Translations under genes and position numbers: made by a program
In this document: piece by piece, positions 39,548-49,807 of the stretch
Layout: each line of letters starts with the position of its first letter
How positions within the stretch are numbered: the first letter of the stretch is position 1
Notes under the pieces: model-generated
The model's input: the letters and a program-made list of their open reading frames with translations, nothing else
The model's database searches: none
Told to the model about the DNA's origin: nothing
Assembly: GCF_002162315.1 (NCBI RefSeq)
Contig: NZ_CP021416.1
Location: 2,182,207 to 2,246,206, forward strand
From: Sulfurospirillum diekertiae
Lineage (GTDB): Bacteria; Campylobacterota; Campylobacteria; Campylobacterales; Sulfurospirillaceae
DNA: 64,000 bases
Direction of reading: 5' to 3'

Positions 39548-40332
39548 TGGTTCTCCTTGTACAGTTCTTCTTCAATTGCGATGCCAAAAACATCCGTATA
39601 GGATTTTTCAACCCGTAAATTTTCTTGCATTGTAACCAATGCACGCTGATAATCCTCTATAATGAGGTTGCCTTTTAAAAGTTCATACTTCAAAAAAAGC
39701 CAATAGGTATTAAGCACATCACTCTCGCAATACTCCTTAATCTTATCAATTTCGCCCGCATAATAAAGCTCCATTACTTGATCGCCATGGACATCGTATT
39801 TGCCAGGTAATCCTACCATCGAGCAAACATGGTCTAACTTCATCCCTCGCACCGCGCCAAATTCGCACAAATGGTCTAACAAATCCACATGAAAGCGATC
39901 TGAGTAGCGCGCACGGTAATTTTCCCATTTGTTTTTATTGAGCTCTTTGTTGTCTTGCTCAAAATAAGCGCTACATGTAAGGTTGTATTGCATTGCACGA
40001 AGCATCAAAAGGGGCATATCGAAGCTGCGCCCGTTAAAGCTGACTAGCTTTGGATTGTGTTTGTTGATGAAGCCTAGAAAACTTTTGATCATCTCATGCT
40101 CGCTGTTTCCTTCGATGCTACTCACTTTGCGAAAAATGCCAAAATCATCGGCAATGACGGCTGAAATAGCGACTATTTTATGGAAAGAGAGCGGCAAAAA
40201 GCTGCTACCACTCTTCTCCTCTTGTTCCTTTTGCGCTAAAAGTGAGACCTCAAGATCGTCTCCTTCAAGGCTCAGGACACTTCGAATCAGCTTGGTATCA
40301 GGGATGGTCTCGATATCGAACACACAGATCAT
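39544..40332 (-). CDS. 3'-5' exonuclease, PolB-exonuclease-like (DEDD family)
   Basis: A 262-residue protein opening MICVFDIETIPDTKLIRSVL with the DxE metal ligands, followed by SFNGRSFDMPLLMLRA (Exo II) and YCESDVLNTYWLFLKYEL (Exo III). This matches the stand-alone family related to the exonuclease domain of DNA polymerase B. A role in DNA repair is plausible but not shown. It overlaps the phosphomannomutase by four bases and diverges from waaC. Confidence 0.85.
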   Translation of the reverse strand: MICVFDIETIPDTKLIRSVLSLEGDDLEVSLLAQKEQEEKSGSSFLPLSFHKIVAISAVIADDFGIFRKVSSIEGNSEHEMIKSFLGFINKHNPKLVSFNGRSFDMPLLMLRAMQYNLTCSAYFEQDNKELNKNKWENYRARYSDRFHVDLLDHLCEFGAVRGMKLDHVCSMVGLPGKYDVHGDQVMELYYAGEIDKIKEYCESDVLNTYWLFLKYELLKGNLIIEDYQRALVTMQENLRVEKSYTDVFGIAIEEELYKENH

Positions 40333-40364
40333 TGAACAGCCTTTAAGTGACTTTTAGTTAAAAT

Positions 40365-40370
40365 TATAAC
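40365..40370 (+). promoter_or_regulatory. Possible -10 element for the LPS core operon
   Basis: TATAAC lies 30 bases before the waaC ATG in the 67-base divergent gap with the exonuclease gene. The surroundings are AT-rich; no -35 is evident. Confidence 0.35.
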
Positions 40371-40399
40371 TTAACTCATTTAAAAAGGGATGATGCGGA

Positions 40400-41363
40400 A
40401 TGAAAATTGCGATTGTAAAACTATCGGCACTGGGTGATATTATTCACGCCATGATTGTTTTGCAATATATCAAAAAAAAACATTCCCGACGCTCAGATTG
40501 ATTGGTTTGTGGAAGAAAAATTTGTCGGTATCTTAGATAATAATCCTCACATCTACACCATTTATCCCCTACGTCTCAAAAACAATAAACTTCATTTTTT
40601 CAAAGAGTATCAAAAGCTCAAAACGATCTCAAAGCAAAATCAGTATGATCTTGTTTTAGACCTGCAAGGACTCATCAAATCTGCTCTAGTTGCTAGAATT
40701 TTAAGTCCAAACTGTGTTGGTTTTGATCAACACAGCCTTAGAGAACCTCTGGCGTCATGGTTCTATAACACCTCTTTTTATATTCCTTATGAAGAAAATG
40801 TCATTCTGCGCAATCTCAAGCTTACATGTAAAGCCCTGAACATTGAGCTTCCCGACATTCACACCAAAGAGCCTTTTTTGTTTTCAACGTATAAGAGCGG
40901 CATCACTCCAACACTCCTTGTCATTACAGGTTCATCGTGGAAAAGTAAAATTTATCCTAAAGAACATTTTGTGAACATCATCAATGCTTTACATGTAAAG
41001 AGTTTTGTCGCTTGGGGAAGTGAAGAAGAGAGGAACGATGCGCAGTTTATCTGTGAGCATACCAACGCAACGATGCTTCCAAAAATGAGTTTGAATGAAC
41101 TCAAAGCGATCATTAAAAATAGCCAACTCATCATAGGGGCAGACAGTGGACCGACCCATATAGCATGGGCATTAGGTCGCCCTAGTATTACTATTTTCGG
41201 ACCAACACCCAGTGCGCGAAACACCGTTACAACCCCAATTAATTTGACAATCGATTGCGAAAAAGCTATAAATGCACGAGATATCAACAAACATGATTTT
41301 TGCATTCAACACATTGATCCCCTAAAAATTATTGCATTGGCAAAGGAACTACTCCCGTGTTAG
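40400..41363 (+). CDS. waaC: Lipopolysaccharide heptosyltransferase I, frameshifted at a nine-A run
   Basis: Adds the first heptose to KDO-lipid A. The true N-terminus is MKIAIVKLSALGDIIHAMIV from the ATG at 40400, with GGGATG upstream; this frame stops after YIKKKHSRRSD. Removing one A from the run at 40472-40480 continues as IPDAQIDWFVEEKF through to 41363, giving about 320 residues. The GT-B C-terminal domain has LLVITGSSWKSKIYPKEHF and IIGADSGPTHIAWALGRPSI, the heptosyltransferase nucleotide site. Two TTACATGTAA copies lie within. It overlaps the acyltransferase gene by seven bases. Confidence 0.9.
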
Positions 41364-42247
41364 ATTATTTTTATCTATCAGCTTTTTGGTTGTTTAAACT
41401 TTTTGTGACTAAACTGCCAAAACCTTTATTGACCTTTTTGATTAATCTTTTTGCAGCCATCGGCTATTTAGTTGATAAAAAACACACCAAAATTGCCAAA
41501 GTAAATTTAGATCTTGCTTTTGAAGATCGCATGAGTGAAGAGCGAAAAATAGAGATTATCAAGCAGTGCTATAAAAATTTACTTTACTTGCTCAAAGATT
41601 TTATAGAAAATCAAACCATCTCAAAAGAGAAGCTACTTCAAAAAGTGACTTTTCACAATGAGCACATCTATGTTGAAGCTTTAAAACTCAAAAAAGGGGT
41701 CATTTTTCAAACCGCCCATTATGGTAATTGGGAGATTATGTCCTTAGCGGTAGGCGCAAAATTTGGGCCAATCAGCATTATTGGAAGAGAATTAGACTCT
41801 AAAGTGATGAATTCCATTCTAGAAAAAAACAGGCAACGCTTCAATGTAACGCTTTTAGATAAAAAAGGTGCCATGCGAGGCATCCTCAAAGCCCTTAAAA
41901 ACGGTGGAAGTGTAGGCTTACTTGTCGATCAGAATACTTCTGAAAATGAGGGAGTGCTTGTTCCTTTTTTTGGAAAACTGGTAAGGCACACACCAGCAGC
42001 TGCTCAATTTGCAAAAAAAACAGACTGTATTATTATCCCTGCATTTATTACAACCCAAGATCATGAGCACTTCGATCTCACTTTTTACGAACCGATTCTT
42101 GCGCCTCGTGATGACAACGAACAATCTTTGCTGAATAGCATTCAAGCACAAGCTGCGATAACACAACGCATCATTGAGAGCAAGCCAGATGAATGGTTTT
42201 GGTTTCACCGCAGATGGAAAAATCAATACGAGGAATGCTACAAGTGA
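41357..42247 (+). CDS. Lipid A biosynthesis lauroyl acyltransferase
   Basis: A 296-residue HtrB/WaaM-family acyltransferase that adds a secondary fatty acid to KDO-lipid A. Start is a GTG overlapping the waaC stop. A hydrophobic N-terminus (residues 1-35) anchors it. The catalytic H-x4-E is FQTAHYGNWEIMSLA, and the second motif is GGSVGLLVDQNTSENEGVLV followed by FFGKLVRHTPAAAQFA. It is followed by the O-antigen ligase with a 13-base overlap. Confidence 0.92.
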   Translation: MLDYFYLSAFWLFKLFVTKLPKPLLTFLINLFAAIGYLVDKKHTKIAKVNLDLAFEDRMSEERKIEIIKQCYKNLLYLLKDFIENQTISKEKLLQKVTFHNEHIYVEALKLKKGVIFQTAHYGNWEIMSLAVGAKFGPISIIGRELDSKVMNSILEKNRQRFNVTLLDKKGAMRGILKALKNGGSVGLLVDQNTSENEGVLVPFFGKLVRHTPAAAQFAKKTDCIIIPAFITTQDHEHFDLTFYEPILAPRDDNEQSLLNSIQAQAAITQRIIESKPDEWFWFHRRWKNQYEECYK

Positions 42248-43466
42248 CGATTCATCATTTTTCATCATTTCAGACAAAAATCCCAACGATCAATAGCTAC
42301 CTTTTGATCTTATTAGGATTCACATTCCCTTTATCCGTTTCCATTGGAACGGCTGTTATAGGGTGCATCATGCTTCTATGGTTAGTAGAAGGGAAGTTCA
42401 AAGAAAAATTCACCATCATCCAACACAATAAAATTACATACGCTTTTTTAGCCTTCTTCATGATTCATCTTATCGGCCTACTATGGAGTGAAGATTTAAA
42501 ATGGGGTCTGCATATAGTGAGTAAAGAGTGGCGTATGTTGCTTCCTCTCATTTTCATTACAATTGTTAAAAAAGAACATATTTCTTATTATATCCTTGCC
42601 TTTTTGTTTGCGATGAGCCTATCTGAAGTATTGTCATATCTTATTTGGTTTGGGATCATTCCCCCCTTTCAAAGCGCAACAACACTCAATCCTACCCCGT
42701 TTATAAGCCATATTTCATACAATCCATTTTTGGCATTCAGTATTTTTTTTGTTAATTTACTTTATATTTTTCGTCAAAAATGATAAAAACAACTTCTCTA
42801 AAATCATTTCTTTATTTTTTTTTAACCACCATGACTATCAATATTTTTATCACAGGAGGCAGAGCGGGTCAAGTTGGCTTTTTTGTTATGTTGTCTTTAG
42901 CATTTATCTTATATTTTAAAAAAAATATTTTAAAATCTGCACTTTTGATCCTCATTGTTTTACCTACCATTTTTTTCATAGCCTACTCGTCAAGCACGCT
43001 CTTTAACACAAGGATTCACGAAGGACTCAATGACATTCACATGATTGATAAAAATCCAAACACGAGTGTTGGACTACGAATGACGTTTGCAATGAATACC
43101 TTACAAATTATCAAAACAAATCCTATTTTTGGTGTTGGGACAGGTGATTTTCCTAATGAATATGAAAAAGTAAATATGAAAAGATCGCCAAGCGCCCTTC
43201 CTACAGTCAATCCTCACAATATGTACTTACTGGTCTTAGCACAAACGGGTATTGTAGGTCTTTTACTGCTACTTTCAATTTTTTATATACAGATACAATC
43301 ATTTTTTAAATCAAATGATTCACTCGCACCCTTGAGACTTGCACTCCCTCTTTTATTTTTAACCATTATGCTCAGTGACAGTTACCTTTTAGGGCATCAT
43401 ACAGCCCTTTTATTTGTTTATTTTAGTGCCATCCTTTACAAGGACTTTTCCGGTGAAAAAGTCTAA
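42235..43466 (+). CDS. waaL: O-antigen ligase (WaaL/Wzy_C family), split by a frame break
   Basis: Joins undecaprenyl-linked O-chain to lipid A-core in the periplasm. I start at the ATG at 42235 (MLQVTIHHFSSFQ). The first frame ends FRQK at 42783; the second begins at 42780 with MIKTTSLKSF and runs to 43466. Adding one A to the five-A run at 42776-42780 fuses them into about 411 residues, the usual length. Around ten membrane segments are predicted, with the large loop holding FITGGRAGQVGFFV, SVGLRMTFAMNTL, NPIFGVGTGDFPNEY and NPHNMYLLVLAQTG. A genuine two-gene split with an ATGA junction is possible but would be unusual. Confidence 0.82.
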
Positions 43467-44532
43467 GATCTTAATTGTTATTCAAAGATCCAATGGGGAT
43501 GTTTTTTTAAGTTCTCCTCTCATCAATGCCTTATATCACCATTATGACAAGGCTGAAATTGATTTATTGATTAATGATGATACGCTAGGCATTGCCAAGA
43601 CGTTGGAGCATATCCATACGATCCATCTTTATAAATATTCTTGGCGAAAACTCTCAGTCATACAAAGGCTCAAAGAAGAATTTTTGTTAATAAAATCAAT
43701 TTTTAGAAAGTATGATTTAGCCATTAGTTTGACATCCAGTGACCGAAGTGTTTTATATGCTACCTTTGCGGCGAAACATTCTATTGCTGCTGTTGAAAAA
43801 GATGCCAAAAAATCATGGTGGAAAAAACTTTTATTAACACAACACTACTTTTTTGATACCTCAAAACATATTATTATGAACAACGTATCACCTCTTAATT
43901 TACTCAAAATTAACTCTTCTAAAGTGGAAATACCCGCTAATCCAAAAGCAGAAGATATAAGGAACATAGAAACTATAGTGCAAAAAGGAGGCATTAAAGA
44001 TTTCATTATTTTTCACCCATCTGCTCAATATAGATATAAAATGCTCAACAATGAAACACGTAACACGCTTCTAAGACTTTTAAATAGTTTAAACATTCCC
44101 ATCATTGTTACGGGAGGAAAAACACCCATAGATGAAGAAATTTCTCAAAGCCTGCCAGAGCTTGCTAATATACACAACTTCATAGGCAAAACCTCTTTGG
44201 GTGAATATATAGCACTCTCACACCTCTCTCAAGCATATATTGGGATGGATACTCTTAACATGCATATCGCAGCAGCCCAAAATAAGCGTATCTTTGCTAT
44301 TTTTGGTCCAACCCTCACCTCCATGTGGTCACCATGGGATAATCTAAGTGGTACTTACATGACAGGGACTCCACCTTTTTATACCTATGGAGCTATTACG
44401 ATTTTTCAAGCCAATCTGCCCTGCGTGCCTTGTGGAAAAGCAGGATGTGATGATAAGCATGGTAAAAGTGACTGTTTAGCAATCATCAATCCAAACACTA
44501 TTTTTCAAGAAGTTCAAAAATGGTTAAAATAA
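43453..44532 (+). CDS. Glycosyltransferase family 9 (heptosyltransferase-like, WaaQ type)
   Basis: About 359 residues from the GTG at 43453 (VKKSKILIVIQRSNGDVFLS), overlapping the end of waaL. The N-terminal domain shows the GDVFLSSPLINALY pattern of heptosyltransferases. The C-terminal nucleotide-binding part has FIIFHPSAQYRYK, IIVTGGKTPIDEE, YIGMDTLNMHIAAA and IFAIFGPTLTSMWSPW. Cysteines cluster in LPCVPCGKAGCDD. It likely adds heptose III or another core sugar. It overlaps the next glycosyltransferase by 13 bases. Confidence 0.82.
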   Translation: MKKSKILIVIQRSNGDVFLSSPLINALYHHYDKAEIDLLINDDTLGIAKTLEHIHTIHLYKYSWRKLSVIQRLKEEFLLIKSIFRKYDLAISLTSSDRSVLYATFAAKHSIAAVEKDAKKSWWKKLLLTQHYFFDTSKHIIMNNVSPLNLLKINSSKVEIPANPKAEDIRNIETIVQKGGIKDFIIFHPSAQYRYKMLNNETRNTLLRLLNSLNIPIIVTGGKTPIDEEISQSLPELANIHNFIGKTSLGEYIALSHLSQAYIGMDTLNMHIAAAQNKRIFAIFGPTLTSMWSPWDNLSGTYMTGTPPFYTYGAITIFQANLPCVPCGKAGCDDKHGKSDCLAIINPNTIFQEVQKWLK

Positions 44533-45263
44533 GCGTTACGATACTCACAAAGAATTCTGAGGAGCATATCAAGAAATGTCTTGAAGCACTTCAATCATTT
44601 GATGAGATTATCATTTTAGATAATGGTTCAACCGATGACACTTTAAAAATTGCACAGCAATACCCTAATGTTAAAATTTTCAAACATGAATTCATTGGTT
44701 TTGGTCCCTTAAAAAATCTTGCCATTTCCTATGCTCAAAATGATTGGATTTTTTCCATAGACAGTGATGAAATTGCAACACCCGCCTTAATCAATGAAAT
44801 ACAATCCATAAAATTTGACAAAAACACCCTTTATGCGATCAAGAGATCTAATTTTTACGGCACCAAAAAAATGCAATGCTGTGGCTGGGATAATGACTTT
44901 GTGAAACGTATTTTTCATAAACAAAGCACAAAATTCAGTGATGATTTAGTGCATGAAAGCCTTTTGAACAATGGTTTAAAAATTAAAAAGCTCAATAACG
45001 AATTGGAACACTACTCTTTTAAAAGTGCTGATGAGTTAATCGATAAAATGCAGAAATATTCCACTCTTTGGGCACAAGATAAAAAAGGTAAGAAAAGCGC
45101 ATCTCCTTTACAAGCTGTTGTAAGAGCCTTCTTTACGTTTATAAAATTTTATTTTTTAAAAAAAGGATTTTTAAATGGCTATGAAGGACTTGTCATTTCG
45201 ATCTCAAATGCCAATGGTACCTTCTACAAATATATCAAGCTCTATGAGAATAACAAACGATGA
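44520..45263 (+). CDS. LPS core glycosyltransferase family 2 (WaaE/KdtX-like)
   Basis: A 247-residue GT2 protein with ISVTILTKNSEEHIKKCLEA, IIILDNGSTDDTL and WIFSIDSDEIATPALINEI, the pattern of WaaE/KdtX beta-1,4-glucosyltransferases that act on heptose I. Basic residues and a hydrophobic patch near the C-terminus (KFYFLKKGFLNGYEG) are also typical. It overlaps both neighbours. Confidence 0.85.
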   Translation: MVKISVTILTKNSEEHIKKCLEALQSFDEIIILDNGSTDDTLKIAQQYPNVKIFKHEFIGFGPLKNLAISYAQNDWIFSIDSDEIATPALINEIQSIKFDKNTLYAIKRSNFYGTKKMQCCGWDNDFVKRIFHKQSTKFSDDLVHESLLNNGLKIKKLNNELEHYSFKSADELIDKMQKYSTLWAQDKKGKKSASPLQAVVRAFFTFIKFYFLKKGFLNGYEGLVISISNANGTFYKYIKLYENNKR

Positions 45264-46069
45264 CATGTAGCCTTATCATTACAACCTACAACTGGGAAGA
45301 AGCACTGCAACAGGTTCTTTTTAGTTGCGCGACACAAACACTTTTACCCGATGAAATCATTATCGCCGATGATGGAAGTTCTGAAAAAACAAAAAAAGTT
45401 ATCGAAAATTTTGCACACGAAAACCCTACTCTGCCTATTATCCATTCGTGGCAAGAAGATCTTGGGTTTCGCGCTTCCATGAGTAGAAACAGAGCTATTG
45501 CAAAAGCAAGCGGTGAGTATATTATTTTAATTGATGGGGACATCTGCTTGCATCAAAACTTTATTCAAGATCATCTCTCTTTTGCAAAAAAAGGCTTTTT
45601 TACACAAGGAACACGCGTTTTAGTTGAAAAGCACCTGACACAGAAAATATTTCAGGCAAAGAAACTCGCCTTAAATTTTTTCTCACAAGGAATTAAAAAT
45701 CGCAAAAACACACTTCATTCTAAATTCTTAAGCTCTCTATTTTCAACACATAAAAACCATCTCAAAGGCATTAAAACCTGCAATTTAGCCTTTTTTAAAA
45801 AAGATTGTCTTGCAATCAATGGCTTTAATGAGGACTTTGTTGGATGGGGAAGAGAAGATAGCGAATTTGCTGTTAGACTTCTCAATTATGGTATCAAAAG
45901 ACACGATATACGTTTTAATGCCATTGCTTACCATCTCTATCACCCAGAGAATACGAGAGCCAGCCTTCCACAAAATGATGCCATTTTAAAAAATACCATT
46001 GAGCAAAAACTCGTTTGGTGTAACAATGGAATCAATAAATACCTCAAAGGGTTAGACAATGACAATTAG
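45260..46069 (+). CDS. Glycosyltransferase family 2 with galactosyltransferase-type C-terminal motif
   Basis: A 269-residue transferase: SLIITTYNWEEALQQVLFSC, IIADDGSSEKT, IILIDGDICLHQNFI (DxD region) and the C-terminal NGFNEDFVGWGREDSEFAVR, which matches the N-acetyl/galactosyltransferase-type acceptor motif. Its donor sugar is not deducible. It shares four bases with the gene before and 11 with the gene after. Confidence 0.85.
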   Translation: MTCSLIITTYNWEEALQQVLFSCATQTLLPDEIIIADDGSSEKTKKVIENFAHENPTLPIIHSWQEDLGFRASMSRNRAIAKASGEYIILIDGDICLHQNFIQDHLSFAKKGFFTQGTRVLVEKHLTQKIFQAKKLALNFFSQGIKNRKNTLHSKFLSSLFSTHKNHLKGIKTCNLAFFKKDCLAINGFNEDFVGWGREDSEFAVRLLNYGIKRHDIRFNAIAYHLYHPENTRASLPQNDAILKNTIEQKLVWCNNGINKYLKGLDNDN

Positions 46070-46919
46070 TGCGTTTACCTTCATCAAAAATGGCGAAATA
46101 CTAGGATACCCTTTTGTAGAATCTATCAAATCTATTTTACCGATTGTCGATGAGTTTGTTGTCAATGTCGGACAAAGTGAAGATGACACACTCAAAATCA
46201 TCCACGCGATTGATAGCCCCAAAATCAGAATTATAGAATCCCAATGGAACAATCATATGAAAGACCGTGGCTATGTTTACGGTCAACAAAAAATGATAGC
46301 TCAATTTAATTGTACAGGCGATTGGGCTTTTTACCTTGAAGGTGATGAAGTGGTTCACGAAGATGATTTAGATAAAATTTACGCATGTATGAAAAAATAC
46401 AAAGATGACGCAGATGTCGAAGCGATCGTTTTTGATTACTATCATTTTTATGGCAATGCCAATAGCTATCTTTGGAGCCCTGCTTGGTACCGAAAAGCTC
46501 CTCGTATTATCAAAAATTCCATTCGTAGCTATGCTCCCGATGGGCTTTTTTGGCTTGTTTTAGATAAAAATAAAATAGGCAGATACCCCAAAGCGGTGGA
46601 GTGTGGCGCTAAAATGTACCATTATGGGTGGGTAAGAAGCGAAGCACAGATGAATCTAAAAAGCGAAAAAGTGCAACAATACTGGAATAAAGGGCATAAA
46701 ACTATCAACTATGCAGACATTGATGGTCGTATCATCCAAGAATTCACAGGCACTCATCCAAAAATTGTACAAGAGTGGTTGCCTAAAGAAAAAGGTGTTT
46801 TTCAAGCAGATAAACATCATATTTTGACAAGCAAAGAGAAAAAACACCGAATGATGCTCACGTTAGAAAACTTGTTTGGGTTAGAACTGAGTAAAAAACA
46901 CTACAAACGTATCAAATGA
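46059..46919 (+). CDS. Glycosyltransferase, GT2-like
   Basis: A 286-residue protein starting MTISAFTFIKNGEILGYPFV, with VNVGQSEDDTL and WAFYLEGDEVVHEDDL in the positions of the GT-A nucleotide site (GDE standing for DxD). The middle region KAPRIIKNSIRSYAPDGLFW is not tied to a known specificity. It probably extends the core oligosaccharide, given its place before waaF. Confidence 0.75.
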   Translation: MTISAFTFIKNGEILGYPFVESIKSILPIVDEFVVNVGQSEDDTLKIIHAIDSPKIRIIESQWNNHMKDRGYVYGQQKMIAQFNCTGDWAFYLEGDEVVHEDDLDKIYACMKKYKDDADVEAIVFDYYHFYGNANSYLWSPAWYRKAPRIIKNSIRSYAPDGLFWLVLDKNKIGRYPKAVECGAKMYHYGWVRSEAQMNLKSEKVQQYWNKGHKTINYADIDGRIIQEFTGTHPKIVQEWLPKEKGVFQADKHHILTSKEKKHRMMLTLENLFGLELSKKHYKRIK

Positions 46920-47860
46920 GACTTTTTATTGAACTTCCCACATGGTTAGGCGATGCTATCATGACAACGCCTGCCATTGAAAATATCATCGAACACTACC
47001 CCAATGCAGACATTACCCTCTTTGGTTCTTTTGTCTCCACAGAGGCACTCAAGAGTCATCCAAACGTTTCTCACTGCATCGTCGATGAAAGTAAAAAAGC
47101 ATTTTCAAGGTTTTATTGGCTTTACACCCTAGCACATACTTTAGGAGCTTTCGATATAGCCATTAGTTTTAGAAGCTCATTGGTGTCATCATTTTTATTA
47201 AGGTGTCTTGATGCAAAAAAGAAATTTCACTATCAAAAAAATGTCTTTGCGGGACATCAGGTTGAAAAGTACACTCAATTTATTGCAAAATCTTTACATG
47301 TAAAGACGAAGGCTCTTCCTTTAAAGCTTTATCAAACGCCTTTTCACTTTGAGCGACCAACACTGGGGATTAATCCTGGGGCAACGTATGGAAGCGCCAA
47401 GCGGTGGTATCCAGAAGAGTTTGCCAAAGTGGCGATTCATTTTGCAGATCGCTATGATATTGTCATTTTTGGTGGACCAAATGAAATGGATATTGCACAA
47501 GAAGTTGAAGAACAACTCAAAAAAAGCAAGATTACCAATGTCACCAATTTAGCTGGTAAAACAACGATTCAAGCGTTAATTCAAACTATTGCAGGACTGA
47601 GTCTCTTTGTCACCAATGACAGTGGACCGATGCATGTAGCAGCAGCGTATCAAATCCCCACGGTTGCTCTGTTTGGACCAACACGGTATAAAGAGACATC
47701 TCCTTGGCAAAATCCAAACAGCACGATTCTTTCACACGATCTTGTCTGTGCCCCGTGCATGAAACGAGAGTGCCCCATCAAAACACACGCGTGTATGCGA
47801 GGCATTAAAGCAGAAGAAGTTATTTTACGCTTAGAGCATCATCTATCGCTTGACAGATAA
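46916..47860 (+). CDS. waaF: Lipopolysaccharide heptosyltransferase II
   Basis: A 314-residue GT9 enzyme adding the second heptose. It starts [20 protein letters not shown], the typical heptosyltransferase II pattern with the catalytic aspartate, and has [40 protein letters not shown] and [14 protein letters not shown]. The C-terminal [12 protein letters not shown] is also usual. Its end overlaps the convergent gmhA by 41 bases, leaving no room for a separate terminator. A TTTACATGTAAA lies at 47293-47304. Confidence 0.95.
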   Translation: MRLFIELPTWLGDAIMTTPAIENIIEHYPNADITLFGSFVSTEALKSHPNVSHCIVDESKKAFSRFYWLYTLAHTLGAFDIAISFRSSLVSSFLLRCLDAKKKFHYQKNVFAGHQVEKYTQFIAKSLHVKTKALPLKLYQTPFHFERPTLGINPGATYGSAKRWYPEEFAKVAIHFADRYDIVIFGGPNEMDIAQEVEEQLKKSKITNVTNLAGKTTIQALIQTIAGLSLFVTNDSGPMHVAAAYQIPTVALFGPTRYKETSPWQNPNSTILSHDLVCAPCMKRECPIKTHACMRGIKAEEVILRLEHHLSLDR

Positions 47861-48392
47861 TATGCCCAATCATAATGTGCACCTCTTGAATGCGAGGGGT
47901 ATCGTCACTTGGAACAACAATATTAATATCACAAAATTCATTCATCACACCGCCATCACGTCCACTAAGACCTATCGTTTTGCATCCCATATTACGAGCA
48001 AGGCTAAGGGCACGTACGACATTTTTGCTATGCCCACTCGTAGAGATACCAATCAGCACATCCCCTTCCCTTGCCAATGCTTCGACTTGGCGATCAAAAA
48101 TACGATCAAACCCAAAGTCATTGCCAACAGCAGTGAGAACCGAAGTATCGGTGGTTAATGCAATGCCTGGAAGTCCTCGTCGTTCACTCTTATAACGCCC
48201 ACTAAGCTCCGCTGCAATATGCTGTGCATCAGCCGCACTACCACCATTGCCACACAGAAGTATCTTGTGACCGTTTTTAAGCGCTTCGGTTGCAATGATA
48301 CATGCTGTGTAAATATGGCTTTGCAAATGCTCGATTGTTTTTGCGATCACTGCTTGATGTGAGAGCATCTCACGCTGTATCATTTCCATCAT
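47820..48392 (-). CDS. gmhA: Sedoheptulose 7-phosphate isomerase
   Basis: A 190-residue SIS-domain enzyme making D-glycero-D-manno-heptose 7-phosphate, the first step of ADP-heptose synthesis. Motifs: [53 protein letters not shown] and the C-terminal [15 protein letters not shown]. It overlaps hldE by four bases and waaF on the other strand by 41 bases. Confidence 0.96.
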   Translation of the reverse strand: MMEMIQREMLSHQAVIAKTIEHLQSHIYTACIIATEALKNGHKILLCGNGGSAADAQHIAAELSGRYKSERRGLPGIALTTDTSVLTAVGNDFGFDRIFDRQVEALAREGDVLIGISTSGHSKNVVRALSLARNMGCKTIGLSGRDGGVMNEFCDINIVVPSDDTPRIQEVHIMIGHIICQAIDDALSVK

Positions 48393-49807
48393 TTTTGTTG
48401 TGCCCTCTCAATAATTTTTGTGGTACTTTTACCTTCAACAAACTGAACGAGTCGTACCTCTTTAGCAATATCACTTCCCACAACTACTTTACCCTCGTAA
48501 TCCGCCCCTTTGACCAAGATGTCTGGTTTGATGGCAGAGATAAGCTCCAGTGGTGTATCCTCTTCAAAAGGGACAACATAACTGACCGATTCTAAGCTCG
48601 CTAAGATATACGCTCGATCTTCCAGTGGATTAATTGGACGACTTTGCCCTTTAAGACGTTTGATCGAATCATCGGCGTTGAGTCCAACTATGAGTATATC
48701 TCCAAAACTTTTCGCAATTTCAAGGTACTTCACGTGTCCTACATGTAAAATGTCAAAACAGCCATTGGTGAAAACTATTTTTTGGTTCTTGGTTGCTTTT
48801 AAAAGAGCAACCATCTCTGTTTTGGTTTTAATTTTACTCTCCGCTGTAGCGCCTCTAAGGCTATGAGAATAGGCATCTATTTCATCCAAAGTCACGATAG
48901 CACTTCCTAGTTTTCCCACAACGACGGCTGCCGCTTTATTGGCAAACGAGGCAGCTTCCTTCATGCTAAGACCGCAAGAGAGTGCGTAACCAAGGCTGGC
49001 TAAAACGGTATCGCCCGCACCTGTGACATCATAGACTTCTCGTGCGACCGTTGGCATCTTCATAAAATTATCGCCAAAAATAGCCATTCCATCTTCGGAG
49101 AGTGTGATGATTGCGTACTCTAAACTCAAACTCTCTTTCAAAAGAGTCCCTGCTTTTTGCAAACTTTCATCATCTTTGATGACGATCTTTGTGGCAATAC
49201 TCGCCTCTTTTTTATTGGGCGTTAGTAATGTTGCGCCACTGTATTTTCGGTAATCATCCCCTTTTGGGTCTACTAAAATGCATTTTTGATGTGATTTTGC
49301 AAGCGCTATGACGTTACATGTAAAACTTTGTGTTAAAACACCTTTACCATAATCAGAAAGCACAATAATATCTACTGTATCGAGATAGTTTTCACATTGC
49401 GCTAAAAGAGCCTTAACTGAAGCTTCCGTAATGTCTTCTTTGGATTCACTATCGTAACGCACAACTTGTTGGTGCGACGCAATCACACGGCTTTTTTTAC
49501 TGGTTTTACGTCCCGTTTGTTTCACGATACCTTTAATATCCGCCCCTAAGGTTTCGAGCATACAGAGTAACTCTTTGCCGTTCTCATCATCTCCCACAAC
49601 ACTCAAAACGCTGACGTTAGCCCCTAAACTTAAAAGGTTGTTGACCACATTGCCCGCACCTCCTAAAACCGTGCTCTCATTTTGAATATCCACAACTTGA
49701 ACAGGAGCTTCTGGAGAGATACGTTCGCATTTTCCCCAAAGGTAGTGATCGAGCATTAAATCACCAATGACTAAAATGGAAGGCTGATACGTTCTTAATC
49801 TATCCAT
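48389..49807 (-). CDS. hldE: Bifunctional heptose 7-phosphate kinase / heptose 1-phosphate adenylyltransferase
   Basis: A 472-residue two-domain protein. The N-terminal ribokinase-like domain (1-310) has [20 protein letters not shown] and the C-terminal-side [16 protein letters not shown]. The adenylyltransferase domain (about 335-472) has [20 protein letters not shown] with the HxGH nucleotide site. It acts on the heptose before and after GmhB. It overlaps hldD by eight bases. A TTACATGTAA copy lies at 49314-49323. Confidence 0.96.
   Translation of the reverse strand: MDRLRTYQPSILVIGDLMLDHYLWGKCERISPEAPVQVVDIQNESTVLGGAGNVVNNLLSLGANVSVLSVVGDDENGKELLCMLETLGADIKGIVKQTGRKTSKKSRVIASHQQVVRYDSESKEDITEASVKALLAQCENYLDTVDIIVLSDYGKGVLTQSFTCNVIALAKSHQKCILVDPKGDDYRKYSGATLLTPNKKEASIATKIVIKDDESLQKAGTLLKESLSLEYAIITLSEDGMAIFGDNFMKMPTVAREVYDVTGAGDTVLASLGYALSCGLSMKEAASFANKAAAVVVGKLGSAIVTLDEIDAYSHSLRGATAESKIKTKTEMVALLKATKNQKIVFTNGCFDILHVGHVKYLEIAKSFGDILIVGLNADDSIKRLKGQSRPINPLEDRAYILASLESVSYVVPFEEDTPLELISAIKPDILVKGADYEGKVVVGSDIAKEVRLVQFVEGKSTTKIIERAQQK

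Noticed and set aside
42193..43466. Two independent genes instead of one O-antigen ligase
   Set aside because: The halves together give the normal length and motif order of the family, and neither half alone has a full membrane layout.
46137..46358. Short minus-strand ORFs inside the core glycosyltransferase genes
   Set aside because: They lie within genes having clear family motifs and show no starts with ribosome sites.
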